DNA of 16,441 bases from Lachnospiraceae bacterium (GCA_019423745.1 JAHZAV010000044.1:1-16441); one strand, 5' to 3'. Numbered from the stretch's first letter, positions 7,652 through 15,478 are shown. The notes: a model not told the origin generated them from the sequence alone. Program-made: numbers and translations.

Positions 7652-9754
7652 ATGTATTTAGTTATTGCAGAGAAACCGAGTGTCTCAAGAACGATTGCAC
7701 AGGTGATCGGAGCTACCAAAAGCCAGGAAGGATATCTGGAAGGGAATGAATGTATTGTCAGCTGGTGTCTGGGACATCTGGTGGAATTACTGCCGCCGGA
7801 TGCATATGATGAAAAATACAAAAATTGGAACTATGAGGGCCTGCCTATTTTTCCGGCAGACTGGAAACTTACCGTTTCTGATGATAAAAAGGATCAGTTT
7901 TATATCCTGAAACGTCTGCTTAACCGCCCGGATATTCAGTATGTGATCAATGCCTGTGATGCCGGAAGGGAAGGGGAACTGATCTTTAAATGGGTCTATG
8001 ACCTTTCAGGAAGTACAAAACCGGTAAAACGGTTATGGATCAGTTCGATGGAGGATTCCGCCATCCGTGAGGGAATGGAACAGCTGAAAAACGGTAATGA
8101 GTATTTTCATCTGGCAGAAGCTGCTGTCTGCCGGGCAAAAGCAGACTGGCTGGTTGGAATGAATGCCACTCGTGCATTTACCTCGAAGTATTATAAAAAA
8201 CTGACCATTGGACGGGTGCAGACGCCTACTCTTGCCATGTTAGTAGAAAGGGCTGCGCAGATTTCCGCTTTCCAGAAGGAAAAGTATTTTAACGTGGAAC
8301 TGGATTGTGACGGAATGAAAGCTGTCAAACAAAAGATTCAGGATGTAAAAGAAGCAGAAAGGATCAGAAATGACTGCGAGGGGAAAGATGCAGTTGTGGT
8401 ATCTGTGGAAAGTACGGAGAAGACAGTAAAACCACCGAAGCTTTATGACCTGACAACACTCCAGAGGGAAGCAAACCGGATTTATGGAATGACTGCACAG
8501 CAGACACTGACGGCTACACAGAATTTATATGAGAAAAAACTGATCACTTATCCAAGGACAGACAGTTCTTATCTTACAGAAGATATGGAAGCGACAGCCA
8601 GAAAAATCGTCTGCCTGATCCATAAAAAATATCAGCCGCTCGGCCCTTTTGATCAGCCGGGAACACCGGATGTATCCCGTGTTTTGAACAGTAAAAAAGT
8701 TACTGATCACCATGCCATCATTCCAACTGCGGAATTGGAAACTGCAGATTTAAAAGAACTGCGGGATTCAGAACAGGATATTCTGTTCCTGATCTCCATC
8801 CATACGCTGGAGGCAATGGACAAGGATCATATTTATCAGGAAACTGTCGTAGAGACAGAATGTCAGGGAGAAGTCTTTACCGCAAAGGGAAAAACGGTGT
8901 TACAGCCAGGCTGGAAGATCTATGAGATCTGTTTTAAAAATAAAGAAGGAATCGCGATTGAAGATCCCAGGGAAGAGGAAAAAGAACGGATCCCTAACGT
9001 TCAGCAGGGTGATGTTTTCTATCATGTATCTGCAGAAAAAACGGAGCATTTCACTTCACCTCCTAAAAATTATACGGAGGATACTCTTCTTAAAGCAATG
9101 GAAACGGCAGGAAATAAGGAATTTGATGAGAACACAGAAAAGAAAGGACTTGGAACTCCTGCCACAAGAGCAGGGATCATTGAAAAACTGGTCCATTCCC
9201 AGTATGCGTTCCGAAAAGGAAAGCAGATCCTTCCTACGGAGGATGGTAAGATGCTGATCGAACTTCTTCCGGACTATTTGAAATCAGCCAGTATGACTGC
9301 TGAATGGGAAAATCAGTTATTGGAAATGGAAGACGGAAAGATCCCGCCAGAGAAGTTCCTTGTCGGAATCTGTGAAATGATCACGATGATGCTTAACGGC
9401 TGCGATCAGATCAGTGAGGAGGAATCCAGGAAGTTCCAGACGAGGGAAAGCATTGGCACCTGTCCTTTTTGCGGAAGTCTGGTATATGCAGGGAAACGAA
9501 ATTATTATTGCAGCAACCGGGAATGCAGCTTTGTGCTCTGGAAAGAAACCAGGTATCTGCAGAATATGCGAAAAGTGATTGACAATAAAATGGCGGCGGA
9601 ACTGCTGAAAAATGGAAGTACGCACGTCAAAGATCTGTATTCTTCCAAAACAGGAAGATATTTTGAAGCAGATCTGCTTATGAAGGGAGAAGACGGAAAG
9701 CTAGTCTTCTCTCTTTCTTTTCCAAAGAATAACAAGAAATCAAAGAAAAAATAG
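7652..9754 (+). CDS. topB: DNA topoisomerase III (type IA)
   Basis: A 700-aa type IA topoisomerase that passes single strands through a transient nick, probably acting on ICE DNA during transfer or replication. The TOPRIM part shows VIAEKPSVSRTIA with E7 and CDAGREGE with D103, E107 and E109. The active-site region LITYPRTDSSYL carries the catalytic Tyr at 300. The IGRVQTPTLAMLVERA and GLGTPATRAGIIEKL motifs are both conserved in the family. The C-terminus has one four-Cys zinc ribbon (C604, C607, C620, C625) followed by a short tail. The start is ATG 7652 behind AAAGGAGG. Length and zinc ribbon fit the ICE-borne TopB of clostridial elements. The gene is 13 bp from the DUF5688 gene and probably co-transcribed with it. 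It looks fully functional. Confidence 0.97.
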   Translation: MYLVIAEKPSVSRTIAQVIGATKSQEGYLEGNECIVSWCLGHLVELLPPDAYDEKYKNWNYEGLPIFPADWKLTVSDDKKDQFYILKRLLNRPDIQYVINACDAGREGELIFKWVYDLSGSTKPVKRLWISSMEDSAIREGMEQLKNGNEYFHLAEAAVCRAKADWLVGMNATRAFTSKYYKKLTIGRVQTPTLAMLVERAAQISAFQKEKYFNVELDCDGMKAVKQKIQDVKEAERIRNDCEGKDAVVVSVESTEKTVKPPKLYDLTTLQREANRIYGMTAQQTLTATQNLYEKKLITYPRTDSSYLTEDMEATARKIVCLIHKKYQPLGPFDQPGTPDVSRVLNSKKVTDHHAIIPTAELETADLKELRDSEQDILFLISIHTLEAMDKDHIYQETVVETECQGEVFTAKGKTVLQPGWKIYEICFKNKEGIAIEDPREEEKERIPNVQQGDVFYHVSAEKTEHFTSPPKNYTEDTLLKAMETAGNKEFDENTEKKGLGTPATRAGIIEKLVHSQYAFRKGKQILPTEDGKMLIELLPDYLKSASMTAEWENQLLEMEDGKIPPEKFLVGICEMITMMLNGCDQISEEESRKFQTRESIGTCPFCGSLVYAGKRNYYCSNRECSFVLWKETRYLQNMRKVIDNKMAAELLKNGSTHVKDLYSSKTGRYFEADLLMKGEDGKLVFSLSFPKNNKKSKKK

Positions 9755-9767
9755 GAGGACATAGAGT

Positions 9768-10820
9768 ATGAATTTTGAAGAATTTGTAAACAGAATAAAG
9801 GAATCTATCAGGGATTATCTTCCCAGAGAATATGAAAATGCAGAAGTGCTGGTACAGGAACAGCAGAAACTGAACAATCGATATACCGGGCTTCTGGTGC
9901 TGCGGGAAGGCGGAACTATGACTCCAACCGTTAATATGGAGCAGTTATTTGATTATTATAATGCTCATCCGGAAATGAGCATTTATGATGTCATGGAGAA
10001 GATTTCAGCCATCATCCAAAGAGATCAGCCTGGCTTAAATATAGGAAGTATCTTGCAGTATGACCTGGCAAAAGAAAAACTGTTTATGCGGGTATCCTCG
10101 GCTGAAAAGAATCAGGAGCTTTTACAGAATGTTCCTTATGAATTAAAAGAAGACCTTGCGATCACTTTCCATTTGGCGGTAGATCTTGGTGAAGAGGGAC
10201 TGGCTTCCACTATGATCACCAACAACATCATGGAGCAGTACGGCATTACGAAAGAACAGCTATATCAGGATGCTCTTGTAAGCAGTCCTAAAGTGCTTCC
10301 AGCCACAGTAGAAAACATGGACAAACTGCTTCGACGTATGATGCTGGATGATATGAAAGCATCCGGTATGGGGGCTGAAGAACTGAAAGCAATGGAAGAA
10401 GAAATGGATCAGATGATTTCAGCTAACCCCAACCCTATGACGGTTGTTTCAAATGAACAAACCGTAGATGGGGCGTCTGCCCTCTTCTATCCCGGAATGC
10501 TGGATCAGATCGGTGAGTCCATGAAGGGAGATTATTTTATTCTTCCTTCTTCAATAAATGAAGTGATCGTTGTTCCGGATGACGGTTCTCTGGACCACAA
10601 GGAACTGAAAGAAATGGTCAATGAGATCAACCATACACAGGTTGCACCGGAAGAACGTTTGACAGATGAAGTATATCATTATGATACCAAAGAACGTGTT
10701 TTTGAAAAGGCGGACCGTTTCCAGCAGCGGAAGCTGGATCAGGCAATAGACGGTGTAAAAGATGCAGTCAAAGAACGTCTTCAGATGCCAAAACATAAAG
10801 CCACAGAAATATCACTGTAA
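9768..10820 (+). CDS. DUF5688 family protein
   Basis: A 350-aa cytoplasmic protein that fits DUF5688, a family of unknown function frequent in Lachnospiraceae ICEs and genomic islands. The N-terminus MNFEEFVNRIKESIRDYLP, the QEQQKLNNRYTGL motif (about 31-43) and the LFDYY-x-HPEMSIYDVM stretch (about 61-77) are typical. The middle contains VPYELKEDLAITFHLAVDL and the PSSINEVIVVPDDGSLD segment (about 260-276), resembling an ordered alpha/beta domain. The start is ATG 9768 with AGGAGG at 9755-9760. There is no membrane segment or catalytic motif that I can name. It follows topB by 13 bp, and its end is followed by a strong terminator-like hairpin, so it closes the topB block. Confidence 0.8.
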   Translation: MNFEEFVNRIKESIRDYLPREYENAEVLVQEQQKLNNRYTGLLVLREGGTMTPTVNMEQLFDYYNAHPEMSIYDVMEKISAIIQRDQPGLNIGSILQYDLAKEKLFMRVSSAEKNQELLQNVPYELKEDLAITFHLAVDLGEEGLASTMITNNIMEQYGITKEQLYQDALVSSPKVLPATVENMDKLLRRMMLDDMKASGMGAEELKAMEEEMDQMISANPNPMTVVSNEQTVDGASALFYPGMLDQIGESMKGDYFILPSSINEVIVVPDDGSLDHKELKEMVNEINHTQVAPEERLTDEVYHYDTKERVFEKADRFQQRKLDQAIDGVKDAVKERLQMPKHKATEISL

Positions 10821-10837
10821 TTTAAGGGAAGCATATG

Positions 10838-10879
10838 GCCTCTCCCGTCACTTTCATTAGTGGCGGGCGGGGCTTTTTT
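10838..10879 (+). terminator. Strong intrinsic-terminator-like hairpin after DUF5688
   Basis: A 15-base stem runs from 10838-10852 (GCCTCTCCCGTCACT) to 10859-10873 (AGTGGCGGGCGGGGC) with one T/C mismatch and a few G.U pairs. The loop is 6 bases, and six T follow at 10874-10879. The ribosome site of the next gene (AGGAGGA) begins right after the T-run, so a transcript passing this point needs read-through or a promoter inside the hairpin region. It is a likely border between two transcription units. Confidence 0.85.
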
Positions 10880-10892
10880 AAGGAGGATAGGA

Positions 10893-11066
10893 ATGAATAC
10901 AGAACAGAAAAAAGATCCTGCAATTCAGCTGAATCAGGAAGATTTCATGGATATACAGGGAGCAGGAGCATTTACATTATCGTGTCTGAAAGAGGAACTA
11001 GGAAAAATGGAAGGAATAGAATTTGTGATGTTTATACCATTGGGAGGTGAAGCTTATGGCAGATAA
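10893..11066 (+). CDS. Small hypothetical protein (57 aa)
   Basis: I do not recognise a family. The 57-aa product starts at ATG 10893, with AAGGAGGA (10880-10887) at ideal spacing directly after a terminator T-run. It has an acidic, helical pattern (NQEDFMDIQGAGAFTL, then SCLKEELGKMEGIEFVMFIPL) with no signal peptide. A longer start at 10860 would lie within the terminator hairpin and is unlikely. Its last 11 nt overlap the start of the polyvalent protein gene, and its C-terminal codons contain that gene's ribosome site (GGGAGGTGA, 11042-11050), so it probably couples translation of the downstream gene. Confidence 0.65.
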   Translation: MNTEQKKDPAIQLNQEDFMDIQGAGAFTLSCLKEELGKMEGIEFVMFIPLGGEAYGR

Positions 11067-13542
11067 ACTGAATCAGGTTGCGATCCGCATGATCGAACAG
11101 CCGCCTTTATTAAGTAAAGAACCTATGGATAGTCCGGAAGCAGCGATTCGTGTTATGCAGGAATTTCTAAGCGAAATGGACCGAGAACTTTTCTGTATCG
11201 TAAATCTGCAGTCGGATTTAAAGCCCATCAACATGAATATCGTTTCTGTGGGGGCGTTGAATCAATCCCTCACACACCCCAGAGAAGTGTTTAAAAGCGC
11301 AATCTTATCCAATGCGGCAGGGATACTGATGATCCACAATCATCCGTCCGGGAATCTGGCTCCTTCCAAAGAGGATATTTACATTACGGATCGACTGCGG
11401 CAGGCAGGAGAACTCTTAGGAATCCAACTTTTTGATCATATCATTACAGGACGGGAAAAGGAGTATTTTTCTTTCCAGGAACGCCGTACCTTATCCGGAA
11501 ATTCTCCCCATTTTGTGTCTGATTTGGAGGAATTACGGATACCCCGTATGGTGGCAGAAACAGATCGCGTCAGGGAGCAGATATCAGGATATGCCTCTGA
11601 TCCGGTTTCCTCTTCTACCCGTGCACTTCCAATGCCTGGAAAAGATATGGACAGTATTCTGGAATCATTAAAAGCTGGTGTGGAAGAACTTTTTACCAGT
11701 GAAAGATATGCGGATTATCTGAAGACAATGGCAAAGTTTCATAATTACTCTTTTAATAATACCCTTCTGATCTCCATGCAGCGTCCGGATGCAACTTTAG
11801 TGACAGGATATAAAAACTGGCAGTCTATGGGACGTCAGGTGAAGAAGGGTGAAAAAGGGATCACGATTATTGCACCTGCCCCAGTAAAGAGTAAAAAACA
11901 AAGAAAGGTATTGGATCAGGAACATCGACCTGTATTTGATGAGCAGGGAAATCCTGTACTGGAGGAGGTTGAGGTAAAGATTCCAAGATTTAAAGCAATC
12001 ACGGTGTTTGATATTGCACAGACGACAGGTGAACCGATTGAACTTCTGGCTCCCAAAGAATTACAGGAAGCAGTTAACGACTATGATCTTTTTATGAGAG
12101 CAATTACTGAAATTGCCACAGTCCCGATCCGATTCGATGAGATTTCTAGCGGAGCAAAGGGATATTATCATAACGTAGATAAGGAAATTGTGATCCAGCA
12201 GGGAATGAGTGAAAGCCAGACGATCAAAACGGCAATTCATGAATCCAGTCATGCGAGGCTGCATGATAAGGATCTTATGGAAAGTCGTGGAGAGGAAAAA
12301 GACCGCCTGACAAAAGAAGTAGAGGCAGAATCTGTTGCTTATTGTGTCTGCAGTGCATTAGGTCTGGATACATCCGAGTACAGTTTTCCATATATTGCCG
12401 GCTGGAGCTCCGGAAAGAATATGAAAGAGCTAAAAGCGTCTATGGATGTCATCCGGCAGACAGCAGGTGAGATGATCGATGAGCTGAATGATAAGATATT
12501 TGAACTTGTGGAAGAAAAACAGAAAGAAAAGCTTATTCCGGCAATGGAAGCAGCTGGATATCGCTTTGATGAACTGGAAAGTACCAAGGAACAGCTCCGT
12601 TTTATACCAGATGGAGTCCATCAGATATCCGGTGTCATGCTTGCTGGGTCCTGGGACGAAGTGCAGGAATGGCTGGATCAGGTTGTCATAGAGGATCCGT
12701 TTACTGCGGAACGGATTGAGAGAATTTTACATCCGGAACAGTATGAAAAAACTTCTGAAGAGATGATGTATGACAACGAAGGTGACCGGTTTGCTATTTA
12801 TCAGATCAAAGAGCATTCGCAATCTGAACCATATCGATTTCTCGGAATGGATGATCTCAAACAGAAAGGGATTTCTGTTATTTCCTCGGATTATGAATGT
12901 GTTTACTCAGGACTACTTTTGCATTCCGATGATCTGAATACGATTTACAGTATGTTTAATGATGATCCGCCGGCAGATTTTAAAGCTCATTCTATGTCTG
13001 TTAGTGATGTAGTGGTCATGAACCGTAATCATGAATTGCATGCGTACTATGTGGATCGGTTTGGTTTTACCGAACTTCCGTCATTTGTATCGGAAAAACA
13101 GATGGAGCTTTTAGATAACTGGAATCCAAAGCCGTTTGATATTCTGGATGACAGCAGCTGTATCAGTTTTTATGCAGCAGAATGTTCAGAATTTCCGGTT
13201 TTAGGAGAGGTACACTACGATCTGACATTAACAGAAGCTTTTGAGGCATATGACAGAATTCCGGATAACCGCATGAATGGGATAAAGGAAATCGGTTTCA
13301 ATCTGAAGGATGGAAGCGACTGGGAAGGTTTATTCCCGCTTGTTACAGGAGAAAAGATCGATAAGGAACTGATCAATTCTATTCCTGGATTCCGTGAAAA
13401 TAAACTTGTCCAGGAAGCGGTGTCCAGAGCAGAGAAGATTTTAGAGAGAAGACATCAAGAAAAGACACGTTCTGATGCTTCAAAAACAGATATGAAGAAA
13501 GAAGAAAAAAAGCAAGCGAAAAAGGAGGATATGTGTTTATGA
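11056..13542 (+). CDS. Polyvalent protein: RadC/JAMM + ArdC-N + HExxH metallopeptidase + YodL
   Basis: An 828-aa multidomain protein. Start ATG 11056 is preferred over GTG 11047 because GGGAGGTGA (11042-11050) overlaps the latter. Residues 1-155 resemble RadC with a full JAMM signature, HNHPSG...S..D (H94, H96, S104, D107). Residues about 205-330 match the ArdC N-terminal ssDNA-binding domain (FHNYSFNNTLLISMQRP, GYKNWQSMGRQVKKGEKGI). Residues about 340-470 carry an ImmA/IrrE-like zinc peptidase site, HESSH (H395-H399), with E423/E425 in VEAESVAY. Residues about 578-677 form a YodL domain (DYECVYSGLL, SVSDVVVMNRNHELHAYYVD). A conserved C-terminal module follows (YDLTLTEAFEAYDRIPDNR, IGFNLKDGSDWEG) and then a Lys-rich tail. 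Such ArdC/LPD-type proteins are thought to protect incoming DNA from restriction or host damage; that role here is inference. It overlaps the TTRAP gene by 4 nt (ATGA). Confidence 0.88.
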   Translation: MADKLNQVAIRMIEQPPLLSKEPMDSPEAAIRVMQEFLSEMDRELFCIVNLQSDLKPINMNIVSVGALNQSLTHPREVFKSAILSNAAGILMIHNHPSGNLAPSKEDIYITDRLRQAGELLGIQLFDHIITGREKEYFSFQERRTLSGNSPHFVSDLEELRIPRMVAETDRVREQISGYASDPVSSSTRALPMPGKDMDSILESLKAGVEELFTSERYADYLKTMAKFHNYSFNNTLLISMQRPDATLVTGYKNWQSMGRQVKKGEKGITIIAPAPVKSKKQRKVLDQEHRPVFDEQGNPVLEEVEVKIPRFKAITVFDIAQTTGEPIELLAPKELQEAVNDYDLFMRAITEIATVPIRFDEISSGAKGYYHNVDKEIVIQQGMSESQTIKTAIHESSHARLHDKDLMESRGEEKDRLTKEVEAESVAYCVCSALGLDTSEYSFPYIAGWSSGKNMKELKASMDVIRQTAGEMIDELNDKIFELVEEKQKEKLIPAMEAAGYRFDELESTKEQLRFIPDGVHQISGVMLAGSWDEVQEWLDQVVIEDPFTAERIERILHPEQYEKTSEEMMYDNEGDRFAIYQIKEHSQSEPYRFLGMDDLKQKGISVISSDYECVYSGLLLHSDDLNTIYSMFNDDPPADFKAHSMSVSDVVVMNRNHELHAYYVDRFGFTELPSFVSEKQMELLDNWNPKPFDILDDSSCISFYAAECSEFPVLGEVHYDLTLTEAFEAYDRIPDNRMNGIKEIGFNLKDGSDWEGLFPLVTGEKIDKELINSIPGFRENKLVQEAVSRAEKILERRHQEKTRSDASKTDMKKEEKKQAKKEDMCL

Positions 13543-13799
13543 GATGTATATCGTTGAATCATGATGAGCTGATGATTATAGGGTGTTTTTATGAAGGAAG
13601 CAAAGAGGAAACCATTTTGCTGTTAGAAGATACCATGAATGTATTAAAAGAGGTCCGGATGGATGAATCTGATGATGAAATGATACAGCTGCTCGAAACA
13701 GCTATCGAAAAATTGAAGAAGATGGATGAAGCAACATTTGCTTCTCTTGATCTGCAGAAATATCTCAATGATCTGCAGGAGGATCAGAAAAATGACTGA
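13539..13799 (+). CDS. TTRAP-type transposon-transfer assisting protein
   Basis: An 86-aa acidic, helical protein whose layout fits the putative transposon-transfer assisting (TTRAP) family of Tn1549-like elements. The N-terminus LNHDELMIIGCFYEG corresponds to the family's sheet/helix start, and the later LLETAIEKLKKMDEATFASL corresponds to its conserved KL-x-x-M-x-x-x-x-F pattern. Start ATG 13539 forms a 4-nt ATGA overlap with the preceding stop and has AAAGGAGG (13521-13528) upstream; GTG 13533 is less likely. It lies between two YodL-containing genes and overlaps the next by 8 nt. The function in transfer is assigned by family name only; no mechanism is visible. Confidence 0.75.
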   Translation: MRCISLNHDELMIIGCFYEGSKEETILLLEDTMNVLKEVRMDESDDEMIQLLETAIEKLKKMDEATFASLDLQKYLNDLQEDQKND

Positions 13800-14646
13800 C
13801 CAGTATGCAATCTATCGTGTAAATCTGCTGACAGAAGGAAAGAACCTGTGGCAGAAAAGTTTTGAACAGGTACGAAAGGAACATCTTCCGGTAAGAATTG
13901 ATCTTTACAGGCAGATACATATTAGTTTTTCTGAAAAAGACGAGTCTGTGATGGAAATCTGGAAGAAAACCAGAGATATTACCGAAGTCAGTGATGTGCT
14001 TGTGCTGAACCGTTCCAGAGAAATCTCCTGTTACTATGTGAATGAAGATGCTCCCCGGAGGATCACCGGATTTATCCGGCTTAATCCGTCAGGAACACTG
14101 GTTACACTGGATACCAGAGATTATAAGATCGAAGGGTATGAAGGAAACTGGATGGCTGCAGATGATATGATCATTGACGGAAGACAGTTTTTTCTGATGG
14201 AACATCAGGAATTTCATCGACAGGCAGCCATGATCGTATTAGACAGTTACGGAAGAAAGGTAGTAGAGGAATGTAAGGAAGGATTTAATCAGGAGGTAAA
14301 AGATAAAATCTATGCTTTTCTCCAATCTCAGGAAAAGAAACGGTATCCGAACAAAGAACTGAAACAGAGGTTAGAGTTCTGGCAGAAATTCTTTGAAAAC
14401 GGACATTATGAAAGAAGCTGGGAATCCGGAATGGAGGTCAATTATGATGCGATTGACGGTTGTGTGAATCATCAGAAAGATGATCCTGGAAAGGCTTTAA
14501 AAGAACCAAAAGTTCAGCCAGCCAGACCACGAAAGAAAACTTCTGTGATCCGGAAACTTCATCAGAAACAGATCGCTATCGCAAAGAGATCCGGAAAGCC
14601 CATCCCACGATATCTGGAACAGCAAATGGTGAGGGAAAAAGTATAA
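13792..14646 (+). CDS. YodL / DUF4316-like protein
   Basis: A 284-aa protein. Residues 1-95 look like a divergent YodL domain: YAIYRVNLL at the start, then EVSDVLVLNRSREISCYYVN. This lines up with the YodL part of the polyvalent protein encoded 250 bp upstream, so the two are paralogous. The middle resembles the usual downstream region of such proteins (YKIEGYEGNWMAADDMIIDG, YLVMEHQ-like FFLMEHQEF). The C-terminus is basic, with VIRKLHQKQIAIAKRSGKP, a motif typical of DUF4316-type ICE proteins. Start ATG 13792 is chosen because AGGAGGAT (13777-13784) precedes it and it overlaps the TTRAP stop; an upstream in-frame ATG at 13726 would run deep into the TTRAP gene. The function is unknown. It is the last gene of the tight operon. 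Confidence 0.75.
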   Translation: MTDQYAIYRVNLLTEGKNLWQKSFEQVRKEHLPVRIDLYRQIHISFSEKDESVMEIWKKTRDITEVSDVLVLNRSREISCYYVNEDAPRRITGFIRLNPSGTLVTLDTRDYKIEGYEGNWMAADDMIIDGRQFFLMEHQEFHRQAAMIVLDSYGRKVVEECKEGFNQEVKDKIYAFLQSQEKKRYPNKELKQRLEFWQKFFENGHYERSWESGMEVNYDAIDGCVNHQKDDPGKALKEPKVQPARPRKKTSVIRKLHQKQIAIAKRSGKPIPRYLEQQMVREKV

Positions 14647-14705
14647 AGTTTATGAGGAATGGAATCCGGATTTTGTATCGTTTCGGTACAATTTATGAGA
14701 AAAAT

Positions 14706-14728
14706 GCTCTATCGCGATGGGCTTTTTT
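14706..14728 (+). terminator. Possible terminator at end of transfer operon
   Basis: GCTC (14706-14709) pairs with GGGC (14719-14722), and AT/AT extends the stem around a CGCG loop with one bulged T (14710). Six T follow at 14723-14728. The stem is short, but the site is right for ending transcription 60 bp after the DUF4316-like gene. The rest of the gap 14647-14803 shows no gene that I can support. Confidence 0.5.
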
Positions 14729-14803
14729 GTATGGAAATTTATCTGGATGATAGTTTCCCTATCCAAGACATCTTTTGTTACAAAATAAAGAAGGGAGGTA
14801 AAA

Positions 14804-15088
14804 ATGCGACTGACAAAATTCGAGAAAGAAACGATAATCTTATTTAATGAGTCCGAAGATGAGGCGAGTATCTACACATATAACGCCGGTTTAAAAAACC
14901 GTTTGAAAAAGTTCAGCAGGCAATACCCACAGTTGTGTCATCTGAAAGAAAAAAATAAATATGGTGGTGTGGAGTATCTGATCGATAAATCCAGACTATC
15001 TATCCATTTTCAGTCGCCTTATAGTGAAGAACGTATAGAAATTGTAACCCAGAATTTGTTAAAAAGAATGGAGCATCCTGCTGAATAA
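14804..15088 (+). CDS. Conserved ICE-associated hypothetical protein (94 aa)
   Basis: A 94-aa protein with a pattern I have seen as a recurrent hypothetical in clostridial ICEs: N-terminal LTKFEKETIILFNESEDEA, a TYNAGLKNRLKKFSRQYP helix, a GGVEYLIDKSRLSI strand region and a final YSEERIE stretch. No catalytic residues or membrane segments are visible. The start is ATG 14804 behind AAGGGAGG (14791-14798). It stands alone between two terminator-like hairpins, so it may form its own small transcription unit. It is probably cytoplasmic; its role is unknown. Confidence 0.75.
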   Translation: MRLTKFEKETIILFNESEDEASIYTYNAGLKNRLKKFSRQYPQLCHLKEKNKYGGVEYLIDKSRLSIHFQSPYSEERIEIVTQNLLKRMEHPAE

Positions 15089-15110
15089 ACCATACCGGTT
15101 CTATAATATT

Positions 15111-15152
15111 AGGGGAGTCAATATCCTTAATGGATTATTGGCTCCTCTTTTT
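15111..15152 (+). terminator. Strong intrinsic terminator
   Basis: A long stem starts with AGGGGAGTCAATATCC (15111-15126) and closes with the complementary arm up to 15148 (one bulged T, few G.U pairs), with a small loop around TTAAT. A T-run at 15148-15152 ends it. It lies 22 bp after the 94-aa gene and just before the 3' end of the convergent Xre-type gene, so it may serve both directions, though the minus-strand side lacks a clean T-run. Confidence 0.85.
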
Positions 15153-15155
15153 CGG

Positions 15156-15368
15156 TTAAAACACGTTATCATCTGGATAATGTGTCATAATATCTTCTAC
15201 TTTGCATTCAAGAATATTGCAAAGCTTATCTATCGTATTTACTTCTACATTTTGATTATGCCGAAGTCTGTTTAACTGGGAACGGTTCATATGATACTTG
15301 GTATATAGATCATACTGGGTGATCCCTTTAGACTTCATGGTCTCCCACAAATTATCGTACTTTATCAT
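15156..15368 (-). CDS. Xre-family helix-turn-helix regulator
   Basis: A 70-aa DNA-binding protein starting MIKYDNLWETMKSKGITQYD. The helix-turn-helix follows (QYDLYTKYHMNRSQLNRLRH), and then the NTIDKLCNILECKVEDIM helix typical of small Xre/Cro-type regulators in Bacillota. Start ATG 15368 matches the usual length and N-terminal pattern of this family. An in-frame ATG at 15407 would add 13 basic residues, and neither start has a good ribosome site, so the N-terminus is uncertain. It is divergent from the membrane protein gene at 15479. The shared gap contains a 26-bp palindrome that is the obvious candidate for its operator. It is the only confident minus-strand gene in the window. Confidence 0.85.
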   Translation of the reverse strand: MIKYDNLWETMKSKGITQYDLYTKYHMNRSQLNRLRHNQNVEVNTIDKLCNILECKVEDIMTHYPDDNVF

Positions 15369-15400
15369 ATCCCAGTGGTTCACTTTCCTTAATCTTTTTA

Positions 15401-15429
15401 TTGCCATATAACTATTATTATCGTAAAAT
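15401..15429 (+). promoter_or_regulatory. Predicted sigma-A promoter for the small membrane protein gene
   Basis: TTGCCA (15401-15406) and TAAAAT (15424-15429) are separated by exactly 17 bases. Transcription would begin near 15436, just upstream of the palindrome at 15439-15464. The -35 box touches the possible ATG 15407 of the divergent Xre gene. Confidence 0.5.
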
Positions 15430-15438
15430 ATGTTCAAT

Positions 15439-15464
15439 AATAGTATTCGTATACGAACACTATT
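15439..15464. promoter_or_regulatory. 26-bp near-perfect palindrome, candidate operator
   Basis: The outer arms AATAGT (15439-15444) and ACTATT (15459-15464) flank the perfect 12-bp palindrome TTCGTATACGAA (15446-15457). Only one symmetric base pair (15445 against 15458) breaks the symmetry. It sits between a minus-strand Xre regulator and a plus-strand gene, just downstream of a predicted promoter and one base before the Shine-Dalgarno region. A dimeric repressor site is the simplest reading; a hairpin in the mRNA leader is also possible. Confidence 0.65.
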
Positions 15465-15478
15465 CGGGGAGGGGTTTT

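Noticed and set aside
10835..11050. 71-codon open frame on the plus strand across the terminator hairpin
   Set aside because: It starts within a 15-bp stem and T-run and has no ribosome site; the overlapping frame from 10893 has an ideal one.
14659..14847. 62-codon open frame on the plus strand after the DUF4316-like gene
   Set aside because: It has no usable ribosome site (GAGGA abuts the ATG), it crosses a terminator-like hairpin, overlaps the start of the well-supported gene at 14804, and has no protein-like pattern.
15446..15457. LexA/SOS box reading of TTCGTATACGAA
   Set aside because: The Bacillota LexA site has GAAC before and GTTC after the centre; here the halves are in the opposite order, so an Xre operator is more likely.
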